A stretch of 64,000 nucleotides of DNA. It comes from Luteimonas yindakuii (GTDB taxonomy: Bacteria > Pseudomonadota > Gammaproteobacteria > Xanthomonadales > Xanthomonadaceae). Below are positions 8,394-15,996 of the stretch, piece after piece; position 1 is the first letter of the stretch, and each line of letters opens with the position of its first letter. Location: contig NZ_CP039383.2 in the NCBI RefSeq assembly GCF_004803715.2, forward strand, positions 2,108,001-2,172,000, read 5' to 3'. The notes under the pieces were generated by a model. It saw only the letters and a program-made list of their open reading frames with translations. It had not been told where the DNA came from and did no database searches. The translations under genes and the position numbers were made by a program.

Positions 8394-9557
8394 TCAGAAC
8401 GCGTTGATCCCGGTCAGCTCGCGACCCACCACCAGCTGGTGCACCGTCTCGGTGCCCTCGTAGGTGATGACGGACTCGAGGTTGAGCGCATGGCGGATCG
8501 GCGAGTGCTCGGTGGTGATGCCGGCGCCGCCGAGCAGGTCACGCGCCTCGCGGGCGATGTCGATCGCCATGCGGCAGTTGTTCCATTTCGCAAGCGACAC
8601 CTGCGTCGGCTGCATCTTGCCGGCGTCCTTGAGCCGGCCGAGCTGCAGGCTCAGCAGCTGCGCCGAGGTGATGCGTCGCGCCCAGTCGGCCATCTTGATC
8701 TGCGCGCTCTGGGTGGCGGCCACGGGGCGACCGAACAGCATGCGCTCCTTGGAATAGTTGAGCGCCTCGTCCAGGCAGGCGATGGCTGCACCGATCGGCC
8801 CCCAGGTGATGCCGTAGCGGGCCTGGGTGAGGCAGCCCAGCGGACCCTTGAGCCCCTTCACGTTCGGCAGCCGGTTGGCTTCCGGCACGCGCACGTTGTC
8901 GAAGAACAGCGCGCTGGTGACCGACGCGCGCAGGCTCATCTTGTGCTTGACCTCCTGCGCGCTGAAGCCGGCGAAGTCCTTCTCGATCACGAAGCCCTGG
9001 ATGCCGTCGTCGGTCTGCGCCCAGACGATGGCGATGTCGGCGAGGTTGCCGTTGGTGATCCACATCTTGGACCCGTTGATCACCCAGTCCGCGCCGTCCT
9101 TCTTCGCGTGGGTCTTCATGTTGGCCGGGTCGGAACCGCCGTGCGCCTCGGTCAGGCCGAAGCAGCCGATGGTCTCGCCGCGCGCCATCGACGGCAGCCA
9201 GCGCATGCGCTGCTCTTCGGTGCCGTAGGCGTAGATCGGGTACATGCACAGCGAGGACTGCACGCTGGCGAAGCTGCGCAGGCCGGAATCACCGCGCTCG
9301 AGCTCCTGGCAGATCAGGCCGTAGCTGACGTAGTTGAGCTCCGCGCCACCGTACTGCGCTGGCAGCGTGGCACCGAGCAGGCCGAGGCCGGCGATCTCCG
9401 GGATCAGCTCCTTCGGGAAGCGGCCTTCGTCGAAGCACTCGCCGATGATCGGCAGCACGCGTTCGTCGGTGAAGCGCGCCACGGCGTCCTGGACGGCCTG
9501 TTCCTCCTCGGTGAAGAGGGAGCGGGTGTCATAGAGATCGTACGGATTGAGGGCCAT
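8394..9557 (-). CDS. gcdH: Glutaryl-CoA dehydrogenase-type acyl-CoA dehydrogenase
   Basis: 387-residue FAD flavoprotein that oxidatively decarboxylates glutaryl-CoA to crotonyl-CoA in lysine/tryptophan degradation. The sequence shows the acyl-CoA dehydrogenase signatures GCFGLTEAHGGSDPANM and WITNGNLADI, an arginine-rich active site, and the catalytic glutamate in ITYEGTETVHQLVVG near residue 366, the context typical of glutaryl-CoA dehydrogenase. ATG at 9557 gives the usual M-A-L-N-P-Y start. It could be a related short-chain acyl-CoA dehydrogenase, but the C-terminal signature favours GcdH. Confidence 0.88.
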   Translation of the reverse strand: MALNPYDLYDTRSLFTEEEQAVQDAVARFTDERVLPIIGECFDEGRFPKELIPEIAGLGLLGATLPAQYGGAELNYVSYGLICQELERGDSGLRSFASVQSSLCMYPIYAYGTEEQRMRWLPSMARGETIGCFGLTEAHGGSDPANMKTHAKKDGADWVINGSKMWITNGNLADIAIVWAQTDDGIQGFVIEKDFAGFSAQEVKHKMSLRASVTSALFFDNVRVPEANRLPNVKGLKGPLGCLTQARYGITWGPIGAAIACLDEALNYSKERMLFGRPVAATQSAQIKMADWARRITSAQLLSLQLGRLKDAGKMQPTQVSLAKWNNCRMAIDIAREARDLLGGAGITTEHSPIRHALNLESVITYEGTETVHQLVVGRELTGINAF

Positions 9558-9671
9558 GGCGTTCGCGCGTGCGGAAAGCCGCGATTGTATCGTTCCGGCT
9601 GCGCGGGGCCATGGCTGGCGGACCCGCGTCCGATTCTTCGTGGGCGCGTCAGGCTCCGCACGCAAAGGAAA

Positions 9672-9696
9672 GGGCCGGACATTGCCCGGCCCTTCC
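9672..9696 (-). terminator. Terminator of the glycine-zipper gene 9734-10540
   Basis: A 7-bp GC-rich stem (GGGCCGG / CCGGCCC, loop about 7 bases), followed on the minus strand by TTTCCTTT, lies about 40 bp after the stop of the glycine-zipper gene. It sits before gcdH in the same direction and so separates the two units. Confidence 0.65.
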
Positions 9697-9733
9697 TGTC
9701 TCCTGGACCCGCCGGGCGCACCGGCGGATCGGC

Positions 9734-10540
9734 TTACTGCAGCCGCGCGTCGTCGACCGCAGCGGTCTGGGTCACGACCTGGCCATCCAGCACCGGCAGG
9801 CGCTCGCCGGCCGGGCGCTGCTCCATGCGCACGGTGCGCTCGCGACCGTCGAAGCGGTAGGTGACGTCATACGCCACCGGCACATCCTCGGCACCCAGGC
9901 GGATCTGCCCACCGGGCTTGCTGTCGGTGCGCAGCGTGCCGGTGCTGCCATCCGGGTTGCGATAGGTCACGTCATAGGCGACCACCCGCGACGACTGCGA
10001 GGAATCCTGCACCGTGCGGCACTGGCGATCGACACGCTCGACCACGCGGCCGCCGACATGGTTGCGGTCGACGCGGTTGCCGATCAGGCCACCCGCCGTC
10101 GCACCGGCAGCGGTCGCCAGCTTGCGGCCGTTGCCGCCGCCGACCTGGTTGCCGACCAGGCCACCGATCACCGCACCCGCCACGGTGCCGCCGACATTGC
10201 CATCGCGCTCGGGCAGGCGCTCCTGGACGACCACGTCGTCGCACACCTGTCGCGGCGTGCTGCTGGTGGTGGTCTCGTGGATCGGCGCGCTGCCGATCAC
10301 GCTCGCGTACAGGTCGCGGCGTTCGGTGATCGGCTCCACGCGCACCACGTCGGCGTACTCCACGCGACCACCCACCGTGATTGCATCGGCGGCCAGCGCC
10401 TGTTCGCCATCGACCGTCTCGAACACGCCCGACGACGTACCGGTGGCCGGCACCTCGTCGCGATTGCTCTGGAAGGCTGCGACAGCGACACCGCCGACCA
10501 GCAGCGATGCCAGGGCGATGGCGAGCGTGTTGTTCTTCAT
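9734..10540 (-). CDS. Glycine-zipper 2TM-domain envelope protein (268 aa)
   Basis: Predicted exported protein. Residues 1-25 form an uncleaved or Sec-type signal helix without a lipobox cysteine. The central part (about residues 120-155) is a glycine-zipper 2TM domain: GGTVAGAVIGGLVGNQVGGG, then a second short zipper GATAGGLIGNRV. A repeated beta-rich motif follows (VVAYDVTYR and VAYDVTYRF, each followed by a strand). The domain order resembles proteins of the SlyB/Rick_17kDa type, implicated in outer membrane integrity; the specific role is unknown. The ATG at 10540 has a purine-rich GGAGAGAG site. A second, lipoprotein version of the family is encoded at 13270. Confidence 0.8.
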   Translation of the reverse strand: MKNNTLAIALASLLVGGVAVAAFQSNRDEVPATGTSSGVFETVDGEQALAADAITVGGRVEYADVVRVEPITERRDLYASVIGSAPIHETTTSSTPRQVCDDVVVQERLPERDGNVGGTVAGAVIGGLVGNQVGGGNGRKLATAAGATAGGLIGNRVDRNHVGGRVVERVDRQCRTVQDSSQSSRVVAYDVTYRNPDGSTGTLRTDSKPGGQIRLGAEDVPVAYDVTYRFDGRERTVRMEQRPAGERLPVLDGQVVTQTAAVDDARLQ

Positions 10541-10721
10541 GGTCTCTCTCCTTGCTTGCGTGTCGCGGGTGTCGCGAAGCGTCGACCCGGATTCGAGCAT
10601 TTCCTTCCTGAACGGATGCCGTGAAGAAAACGCTTACTCCAGTCGCGCCCTGAACGCGGCGTTGAACCGTGCGTGATAGCGTGACCGCGAACCGCTTACG
10701 GCCGGCCCGACGGAGACCTCC

Positions 10722-10961
10722 ATGCGCTACCTGCTGCTCGGCCCCATGCTGCGCTGGCTCGGACGCCTGAGCTATCCGCGCCTGTTCGCGGTGACCGCCG
10801 CGCTGTTCGCACTCACCCTGTTCGTGCCCGACCCGATCCCGCTGGTGGACGAACTGCTGCTCGGACTCGGCACGCTGTTGCTGGCCCGGGTGAAGCGCAC
10901 GGATGCACCGTCGCCGGATGGCCGGCCGCCGATCGACGGCCAGGCACAACGCCGCCGCTGA
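10722..10961 (+). CDS. Small DUF6116-like membrane protein
   Basis: 79 residues. It begins M-R-Y-L-L-L-G-P-M-L-R-W-L and has a predicted hydrophobic helix (residues 20-36) and a second amphipathic or membrane-associated stretch rich in Leu (residues 40-55), then a charged tail. The pattern resembles short proteins of the DUF6116 type found in Xanthomonadaceae, function unknown. A GGAG site lies 6 bases before the ATG. The tatD-like gene begins 12 bp after its stop, so the two are co-transcribed. Confidence 0.75.
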   Translation: MRYLLLGPMLRWLGRLSYPRLFAVTAALFALTLFVPDPIPLVDELLLGLGTLLLARVKRTDAPSPDGRPPIDGQAQRRR

Positions 10962-10973
10962 GTACGGAACCCG

Positions 10974-11738
10974 ATGCTGGTCGACACCCACTGCCATCTG
11001 GATGCCAGCGAGTTCGACGGTGATCGCGAGGCCGTCATCGCCCGCGCCCGCGATGCCGGCGTGACCCGACAGATCCTGCCCGGCACCCACGCGGACGAAT
11101 GGCCACTGTTGCGCGACGCCTGCAGGCTCGATCCGGGCCTGCATGCGGCATACGGCATGCACCCGACCTTCCTCGAACACCATGCCCCGGAACATCTGGA
11201 CCTGCTCGGCGAGTGGGTGCGGCGCGAACGGCCGCTGGCGATCGGCGAATGCGGCCTCGATTACTACGTCGAAGGCCTCGACCTCGATGCCCAGCAACGT
11301 TACTTCGATGGCCATCTCGAACTGGCACGCGAGACCGGCCTGCCGCTGATCGTGCATGCGCGACGCGCGGTGGACGCGGTGGTCCGGTCGATCCGGCGCT
11401 TCGGAAACGTGCGTGGCGTGGTGCACAGCTTTGCCGGCAGCGAAGAACAGGCGCGGCAGCTGCACCAGCTCGGCTTCCTGATCGGTATCGGCGGGCCGGT
11501 CACCTACGAGCGGGCGAAGCGCATGCACCGGGTGGTGGCCGCCGTACCGCTGGACCAGCTGCTGCTGGAGACCGACGCACCCGACCAGCCCGACAGCGGG
11601 CACCGTGGCCAGCGCAACGAGCCTGCGCGCCTGACCCGGGTCTGCGATGCGGTGGCGCAACTGCGCGGCATGTCGCCTGGAGCGCTGGCGGAAGCGACCA
11701 CCCGCAACGCCTGCAGGCTGTTCAACCTTCCGCAGTAA
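10974..11738 (+). CDS. tatD: TatD-family metal-dependent hydrolase (probable DNase)
   Basis: 254-residue TIM-barrel amidohydrolase-superfamily enzyme of the TatD/YcfH type, which act as 3'-5' exonucleases or D-aminoacyl-tRNA-related hydrolases. Metal ligands are visible: DTHCHLD at the N-terminus, ECGLDYY (residues 86-92), the histidine in LIVHARRA, the histidine in VVHSFAGS and the aspartate in LLETDAPD. Start ATG at 10974. It ends in a short convergent region before tcdA that contains a GACCGGC/GCCGGTC hairpin. Which TatD paralogue it is cannot be decided from the sequence. Confidence 0.9.
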   Translation: MLVDTHCHLDASEFDGDREAVIARARDAGVTRQILPGTHADEWPLLRDACRLDPGLHAAYGMHPTFLEHHAPEHLDLLGEWVRRERPLAIGECGLDYYVEGLDLDAQQRYFDGHLELARETGLPLIVHARRAVDAVVRSIRRFGNVRGVVHSFAGSEEQARQLHQLGFLIGIGGPVTYERAKRMHRVVAAVPLDQLLLETDAPDQPDSGHRGQRNEPARLTRVCDAVAQLRGMSPGALAEATTRNACRLFNLPQ

Positions 11739-11743
11739 CTGGC

Positions 11744-11761
11744 GACCGGCCGACGCCGGTC
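11744..11761. terminator. Short hairpin between convergent tatD and tcdA
   Basis: A 7-bp stem GACCGGC / GCCGGTC with loop CGAC lies between the ends of two convergent genes. There is no T-run on either side, so terminator function is only suggested by position. Confidence 0.35.
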
Positions 11762-11767
11762 ACGGCC

Positions 11768-12577
11768 TCACGCCGCGGCGCGGGCTTTCTCCGCCTGCTT
11801 GAGCAGCATCTCGATCGCCTTGCCGGCAGCGGCGAAGGCGAACGTGCCGGTGATATGGGTGGCAGCGCCGAGGCCCGCACCGCAGTCGAGCTTCAGTGCG
11901 GCCTCGCCATCGACCTTCGGGCGCAGTCCACAGACAGTGCCGTCGGCCTGCGGGTAGCGCACGTTTTCCAGCGAGTAGACCGCCGGCACGCCGAAGTAGC
12001 GCTTCGGCCCCTTGGGGAAGTTGAACTCGCCACGCAGCTTCCTGCGCACCAGCGCCAGCATCGCGTCGTGCTCGGTGCGCGAGAGGTCGCGGATGCGCAC
12101 CAGCGTCGGATCGATGCGACCGCCGGCCGAGCCGACCGTCAGGATCGGCTGCTTGCGGCGACGGCACCAGGCGATCGCCTCGACCTTGGCGCGGAAGCTG
12201 TCGAACGCATCCACCACCAGGTCATAGCCCGGACCGAGCAGCTGATCGAGGTTGCCGGGGGTCAGGTAACTGGCGACCGCGGTCACCTCGATCGCCGGGT
12301 TGATCGCGCGGCAGCGTTCGGCCATCGCCTCGGCCTTGCCACGGCCGTATTGCCCGGCGATCGCCGGCAGCTGGCGGTTGGTGTTCGAGACGCAGAGGTC
12401 GTCGGCATCGATCAGGGTCAACCTGCCCACGCCACTGCGCGCCAGCGCCTCCACCGTCCACGAACCCACCCCGCCCAGGCCGATCACGGCCACGTGCGTG
12501 CGTGCCAGTGCGGCAAGCGCGCCCTGGCCATAGAGGCGGTCGATGCCGCGGAATCGATCGGTCCAGTTGCTGTCCAT
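11768..12577 (-). CDS. tcdA: tRNA threonylcarbamoyladenosine dehydratase
   Basis: E1-like ATP-dependent enzyme that cyclises t6A37 of tRNA to ct6A. The 269-residue protein has the adenylation-domain Rossmann loop GLGGVGSW (about residues 31-38), the nucleotide contact DADDLCVSNTNRQLPA, and the conserved ITGTFAFAAAGKAIEML C-terminal segment. The start ATG at 12577 gives the standard M-D-S-N-W beginning; an ATG three codons upstream (12586) is also possible. The gene is divergent from the cytochrome gene at 12658 with about 80 bp between. Confidence 0.92.
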   Translation of the reverse strand: MDSNWTDRFRGIDRLYGQGALAALARTHVAVIGLGGVGSWTVEALARSGVGRLTLIDADDLCVSNTNRQLPAIAGQYGRGKAEAMAERCRAINPAIEVTAVASYLTPGNLDQLLGPGYDLVVDAFDSFRAKVEAIAWCRRRKQPILTVGSAGGRIDPTLVRIRDLSRTEHDAMLALVRRKLRGEFNFPKGPKRYFGVPAVYSLENVRYPQADGTVCGLRPKVDGEAALKLDCGAGLGAATHITGTFAFAAAGKAIEMLLKQAEKARAAA

Positions 12578-12657
12578 GGCCGACATTCTAGGTCTGCGCG
12601 CCACGGTGCGTCGGCGAACGCATGCTATGTTCCGCCCCGCCCGCCACGGAGACCGCG

Positions 12658-13119
12658 ATGTCCACGCCCGCCGACAAGCCCGCGCCACGCCAGCCGTCCC
12701 CGCGGGTCGCCGCCGCGCAGCGCTACCTGTTCCTCTTCGTGCTGGGCCTGGTGCTGGGCGTGGTGGCGACGGTGATGCTGATGCGCGCATTGCAGGCGCG
12801 CGCCGACCATTTCCCGGCGAGCGTCATGCACGTGCAGCAATGGCACCTCGACCAGCTGCGCGCCAAGGTCGAACAGAACCGCTGCGAAGCCACCGACACG
12901 CTGCCCCACCTGCGCGCATTGCGGGTGATGGCCGACGACCTCGAGCCCGCGTTCCCGGACCTGCGCGACGACCGGCGTTTCGCCGGAGCGGCGAGCCAGA
13001 TGCGCCGCACGCTCGATGCCAACCTCGCGAGCCCGCCGCTCAACTGCGGCACGCTCGGCACCGCAGCGCGCGACATCGGCAATGCCTGCCGCGCCTGCCA
13101 CCAGGATTTCCGCGGCTGA
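12658..13119 (+). CDS. Membrane-anchored cytochrome c'-like protein
   Basis: 153 residues. A short cytoplasmic Pro-rich N-terminus is followed by one transmembrane helix (about residues 23-42), then a helical periplasmic domain that ends in a single heme-binding motif CRACH (Cys144, Cys147, His148), five residues from the C-terminus. A C-terminal CxxCH after a helical domain is the arrangement of cytochrome c' and cytochrome b562-type four-helix bundles rather than of class I cytochromes c. Two further cysteines (in NRCEA and LNCGT) could pair. ATG at 12658 is preceded by GGAG. No electron-transfer partner is adjacent. The fold assignment is inference; the heme motif is directly visible. Confidence 0.75.
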   Translation: MSTPADKPAPRQPSPRVAAAQRYLFLFVLGLVLGVVATVMLMRALQARADHFPASVMHVQQWHLDQLRAKVEQNRCEATDTLPHLRALRVMADDLEPAFPDLRDDRRFAGAASQMRRTLDANLASPPLNCGTLGTAARDIGNACRACHQDFRG

Positions 13120-13124
13120 GGAAT

Positions 13125-13146
13125 CTGCCGCGGATGAACGCCGACC
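13125..13146 (+). repeat. Copy of the CTGCCGCGGAT dispersed repeat
   Basis: CTGCCGCGGATGAACGCCGA follows the cytochrome gene by 5 bp. It matches the start of the period-10 CGCGGATNNN elements at 28194, 28374 and 47053 but keeps only about one and a half periods. Confidence 0.45.
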
Positions 13147-13269
13147 GGTTCCGTTGAGGGCCGGCGGATGCCGACATGGCCGGGTTGTCGGCCTGTTCAC
13201 AAGCCGGCTCCTACTTTCGGCTGCGTGCGCGCACCTGCCGCGCATCACCATCCGAAGCGGAGACATGCC

Positions 13270-13743
13270 ATGAAGACCCCGTTGCTCCTCACCACGGCCG
13301 CTGCTGCAGCCCTCGCCCTGGCCGGCTGCGCCACCTCCCCCGGTTACGGCTCGGGCTATGGTTCCGGCAGCAGCTACGGCGGCTACAACAGCGCGAACTG
13401 CCGCGACTGCGGCACCGTGACCCGGATCGAGCGCCGCCCCGACAGCAGCCCCAACGTCGCCGGCCCGCTGATCGGCGGCATCGTGGGTGCGGCCGCCGGG
13501 CGCGAGATCGCCCGACGCAACTCCGACAGCGACGGTCGCCGCAACGTGGCCACCGGTGCGGGCGCCGTGGCCGGTGCGGTCGCCGGCAACGCCATCCAGA
13601 ACCGCACGGGCGGCGGCAACTTCTATGACGTGCATGTACGCCTCAACGATGGCCGCACGGTCGTGATGGTGCAGGAGGATGTCAGTGGGCTGCGCGAGGG
13701 TTCGTCGGTGCAGGTCCGCGATGGACGTGCCTGGGCGCTGTAA
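13270..13743 (+). CDS. Glycine-zipper 2TM lipoprotein (SlyB/Pcp-like)
   Basis: 157-residue lipoprotein. The signal peptide ends in the lipobox ALAGC (Cys20). A Gly/Ser/Tyr-rich stretch (GYGSGYGSGSSYGGYNS) follows, then the glycine-zipper region (GPLIGGIVGAAAGREIARR and ATGAGAVAGAVAGNAIQNR), and a C-terminal beta-rich segment (DVHVRLNDGRTVVMVQ) shared with SlyB/17-kDa antigens of the outer membrane. ATG at 13270. It ends in a strong bidirectional terminator. Family role: outer membrane lipoprotein linked to envelope stress; the exact function is unknown. Confidence 0.85.
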   Translation: MKTPLLLTTAAAAALALAGCATSPGYGSGYGSGSSYGGYNSANCRDCGTVTRIERRPDSSPNVAGPLIGGIVGAAAGREIARRNSDSDGRRNVATGAGAVAGAVAGNAIQNRTGGGNFYDVHVRLNDGRTVVMVQEDVSGLREGSSVQVRDGRAWAL

Positions 13744-13762
13744 CCCGGCTGCACGGGCAAAG

Positions 13763-13791
13763 AAAAACCCGGCCGATGGCCGGGTTTTTTT
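13763..13791. terminator. Strong bidirectional terminator between the lipoprotein gene and cspA
   Basis: Perfect 9-bp stem AACCCGGCC / GGCCGGGTT with a 3-base GAT loop, followed by a run of seven T on the plus strand and preceded by a run of five A, so it also gives a T-tract on the minus strand. It can serve the lipoprotein gene (+) and the convergent cold-shock gene (-). Confidence 0.9.
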
Positions 13792-13808
13792 GTCACGCTG
13801 GTGGCCGG

Positions 13809-14018
13809 TCAGGCTTCCTGCACCGCGTCCGCCTGCAGGCCCTTCTGGCCCTGGACGACGGTGAAGCTCACCCGCTGGCCTTCCTTGAGGCTCTTGAACC
13901 CCTGCATCTGGATCGCGCGGAAATGCACGAACACGTCCTCGCCAGTCTCACGGCTGATGAAGCCGAACCCCTTGGCGTCGTTGAACCACTTCACGGTACC
14001 CGTTTCACGATCTGACAT
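13809..14018 (-). CDS. cspA: Cold-shock protein (CspA family)
   Basis: 69-residue single-domain RNA/DNA-binding OB-fold protein. RNP-1 (KGFGFI, residues 16-21) and RNP-2 (VFVHF, residues 29-33) are both intact, as is the opening G-T-V-K-W-F-N. It acts as an RNA chaperone or antiterminator. The start is ATG at 14018. About 270 bp of non-coding sequence lies upstream, enough for a long structured 5' leader as known for csp genes, but I could not identify a defined cold box. A second csp gene (18200) is 65% or more identical in the RNP region by eye. Confidence 0.95.
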   Translation of the reverse strand: MSDRETGTVKWFNDAKGFGFISRETGEDVFVHFRAIQMQGFKSLKEGQRVSFTVVQGQKGLQADAVQEA

Positions 14019-14186
14019 TGCGCTTGCTCCCTCGAACGGAGTGCCTGGACCTCATTGATGGGTACGCCGTCGCCGGCGGCTGGTTGCAAGGGGGAAGCGC
14101 AGAGCGTTCGATGTAGCGGACCGGGTGGAACCACGCGGGTGCATCCAACACGAATCGACTGCATCCGGGCCACGTTTCACGTGACC

Positions 14187-14215
14187 TTGACAAACACAGC
14201 GCGGCCAACTTATCG
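14187..14215 (+). promoter_or_regulatory. Possible promoter for the DUF456 gene
   Basis: A perfect TTGACA (14187-14192) is followed after 17 bp by TTATCG, a poor match to TATAAT. It lies 75 bp before the ATG of the DUF456 gene. The -35 is convincing but the -10 is weak. The rest of the 14019-14290 gap holds no gene that I can support. Confidence 0.3.
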
Positions 14216-14290
14216 CGGGTTCAGGGAGAATGCAATCCGGGCACGACGGTGCCGTGAACGTTCTCCGACCCCCACTTTTCCGGATTTTCC

Positions 14291-14797
14291 ATGCAGACCG
14301 AACCGCTCCTCTACGCCCTCGCCATCCTGCTCGTCATGGTCGGCCTGCTGGGCACCGTGCTGCCCGCCATCCCCGGCATCCCGCTGATCTTTGCCGGCAT
14401 GCTGCTGGCCGCATGGGCCGATGGCTTCGTGCATGTCGGCGGACTGACACTGGGCCTGCTCGCGCTGCTCACCGTGCTGTCGCTGCTGGTCGACTTCTGG
14501 GCCACGGCGATGGGCGCACGCCGCGTGGGCGCCAGCCGCAAGGCGCTGGCGGGCGCTGTCATCGGCACCTTCGCCGGGATCTTCTTCGGCATCCCGGGTA
14601 TCTTCGTCGGCCCCTTCGCGGGCGCGATGGCCGGCGAACTGCTGCATCGGCGGCGCATCGGTGCCAGCGATCTGGGCGCGGCCACCCGCGTGGGCGTCGG
14701 CACGTGGATGGGAGTGGTCGTCGCGGTCGCATTGAAACTGATGCTGGCGTTCGCAATGATCGGCGTCTTCGCGCTGTCCTGGTGGACTACGCGCTGA
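14291..14797 (+). CDS. DUF456 multi-pass membrane protein
   Basis: 168 residues, almost entirely hydrophobic, with five or so predicted transmembrane segments. The N-terminal VGLLGTVLPAIPGIPLIFAG and the later GTFAGIFFGIPGIFVGPFAG are the paired Gly/Pro-rich motifs of the DUF456 family. The function is unknown. ATG at 14291. The phospholipase A gene begins 47 bp downstream in the same direction, so they may share a transcript. Confidence 0.85.
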   Translation: MQTEPLLYALAILLVMVGLLGTVLPAIPGIPLIFAGMLLAAWADGFVHVGGLTLGLLALLTVLSLLVDFWATAMGARRVGASRKALAGAVIGTFAGIFFGIPGIFVGPFAGAMAGELLHRRRIGASDLGAATRVGVGTWMGVVVAVALKLMLAFAMIGVFALSWWTTR

Positions 14798-14844
14798 CCC
14801 GCGCCGCCGGCGCTCCGCGACCACCGACCACTTCGACGAAGCCC

Positions 14845-15993
14845 ATGCCCAACATCCTCGCGCCGAGCCTCCTCGCCACCGCCACCGCCATTGCCCTGGT
14901 GCCCGCCCTGTCGGTGCGGGCGCAGGAGGCCGCGCAACCGGTCATCGCCGCGTGCGTGGCCGTGGAGAACGATGCACTCCGGTTGCAGTGTTACGACCGT
15001 GCCGCCGGCCGCGGCCAGCAGGGGCCCGCGCAGGCGGATGCCGCCGCCGCGGAGGCCCGGACCGTCGTCGCTGCCGAGCCTGAAGTCGTCGACACCCTGA
15101 CCCCGCTTGGGGAGGTGTTCCAGGCCAGCGCCGACCGCCAGCAGCTCGACGCGATCGCCAATGTCGGCAAGGGCTCGCTGCTGGACACGCGCTGGGAACT
15201 GGCGAGGGACTCCAAGCTTGGCCTGTTCAACTTCCGCGTCTACAAGCCGCTGTACCTGCTCCCTGCGTTCTGGACCAGTGACGTCAACGACACGCCGTCC
15301 TCGCCCAACCCGGACAACACGGTGGACATGCCGCAGTCGCTCGACAGCCTGGAGACCAAGTTCCAGATCAGCTTCAAGACCAAGGCACTGGAAAACCTGT
15401 TCGGCGACAACGGCGACGTCTGGATGGGTTACACCCAGAGCTCTCGCTGGCAGGTCTACAACACGGACGAGTCCCGTCCGTTCCGCGAAACCAACTACGA
15501 ACCCGAAGTGCTGCTGGTGTTCCGCAACGGCTACGGCCTGCCGGGCGGATGGCACGGCCGGATGAGCGCGATCGGCATCAACCACCAGTCCAACGGCCGC
15601 GGCGGCGAGCTCTCGCGCAGCTGGAACCGGGTGGTGTTCAACTTCGGATTCGACCGCGAGGATTGGGCGCTGGTGGCGCGGCCATGGGTGCACCTGAAGG
15701 ACGGCAGCGACGACGACAACCCCGACATCGCCGACTACATGGGCCGCGGCGACCTCACCCTGATGCATGTGCGCGGCGACCATCGCCTGACGGTGATGGG
15801 TCGCCACTCGCTGCGCGGCGGCGACGAATCGCGCGGGGCGCTGCAGTTCGACTGGGGCTTCCCGATCCACCCGGGCTTCCGCAACTTCCGCGGCCACCTG
15901 CAGCTGTTCCACGGCTATGGCGAGAGCCTGATCGACTACAACCACAAGGCCACCTACATCGGCCTGGGCATCTCGCTGCAGGACTGGCTGTAG
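14845..15993 (+). CDS. pldA: Outer membrane phospholipase A
   Basis: 382-residue outer membrane beta-barrel lipase that hydrolyses acyl chains from phospholipids reaching the outer leaflet (OMPLA). A signal peptide covers about residues 1-27. The catalytic motif NHQSNGRGG carries His247 and Ser249, and the YTQSSRWQVYN segment precedes it as in the family. The N-terminal extension after the signal peptide (about residues 28-110, Ala/Glu-rich) contains a CVAVENDALRLQCYD cysteine pair and is longer than in the enteric enzyme, a feature of xanthomonad and pseudomonad OMPLA. The C-terminus ends at a barrel strand (L-G-I-S-L-Q-D-W-L) as expected. Confidence 0.93.
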   Translation: MPNILAPSLLATATAIALVPALSVRAQEAAQPVIAACVAVENDALRLQCYDRAAGRGQQGPAQADAAAAEARTVVAAEPEVVDTLTPLGEVFQASADRQQLDAIANVGKGSLLDTRWELARDSKLGLFNFRVYKPLYLLPAFWTSDVNDTPSSPNPDNTVDMPQSLDSLETKFQISFKTKALENLFGDNGDVWMGYTQSSRWQVYNTDESRPFRETNYEPEVLLVFRNGYGLPGGWHGRMSAIGINHQSNGRGGELSRSWNRVVFNFGFDREDWALVARPWVHLKDGSDDDNPDIADYMGRGDLTLMHVRGDHRLTVMGRHSLRGGDESRGALQFDWGFPIHPGFRNFRGHLQLFHGYGESLIDYNHKATYIGLGISLQDWL

Positions 15994-15996
15994 CCG

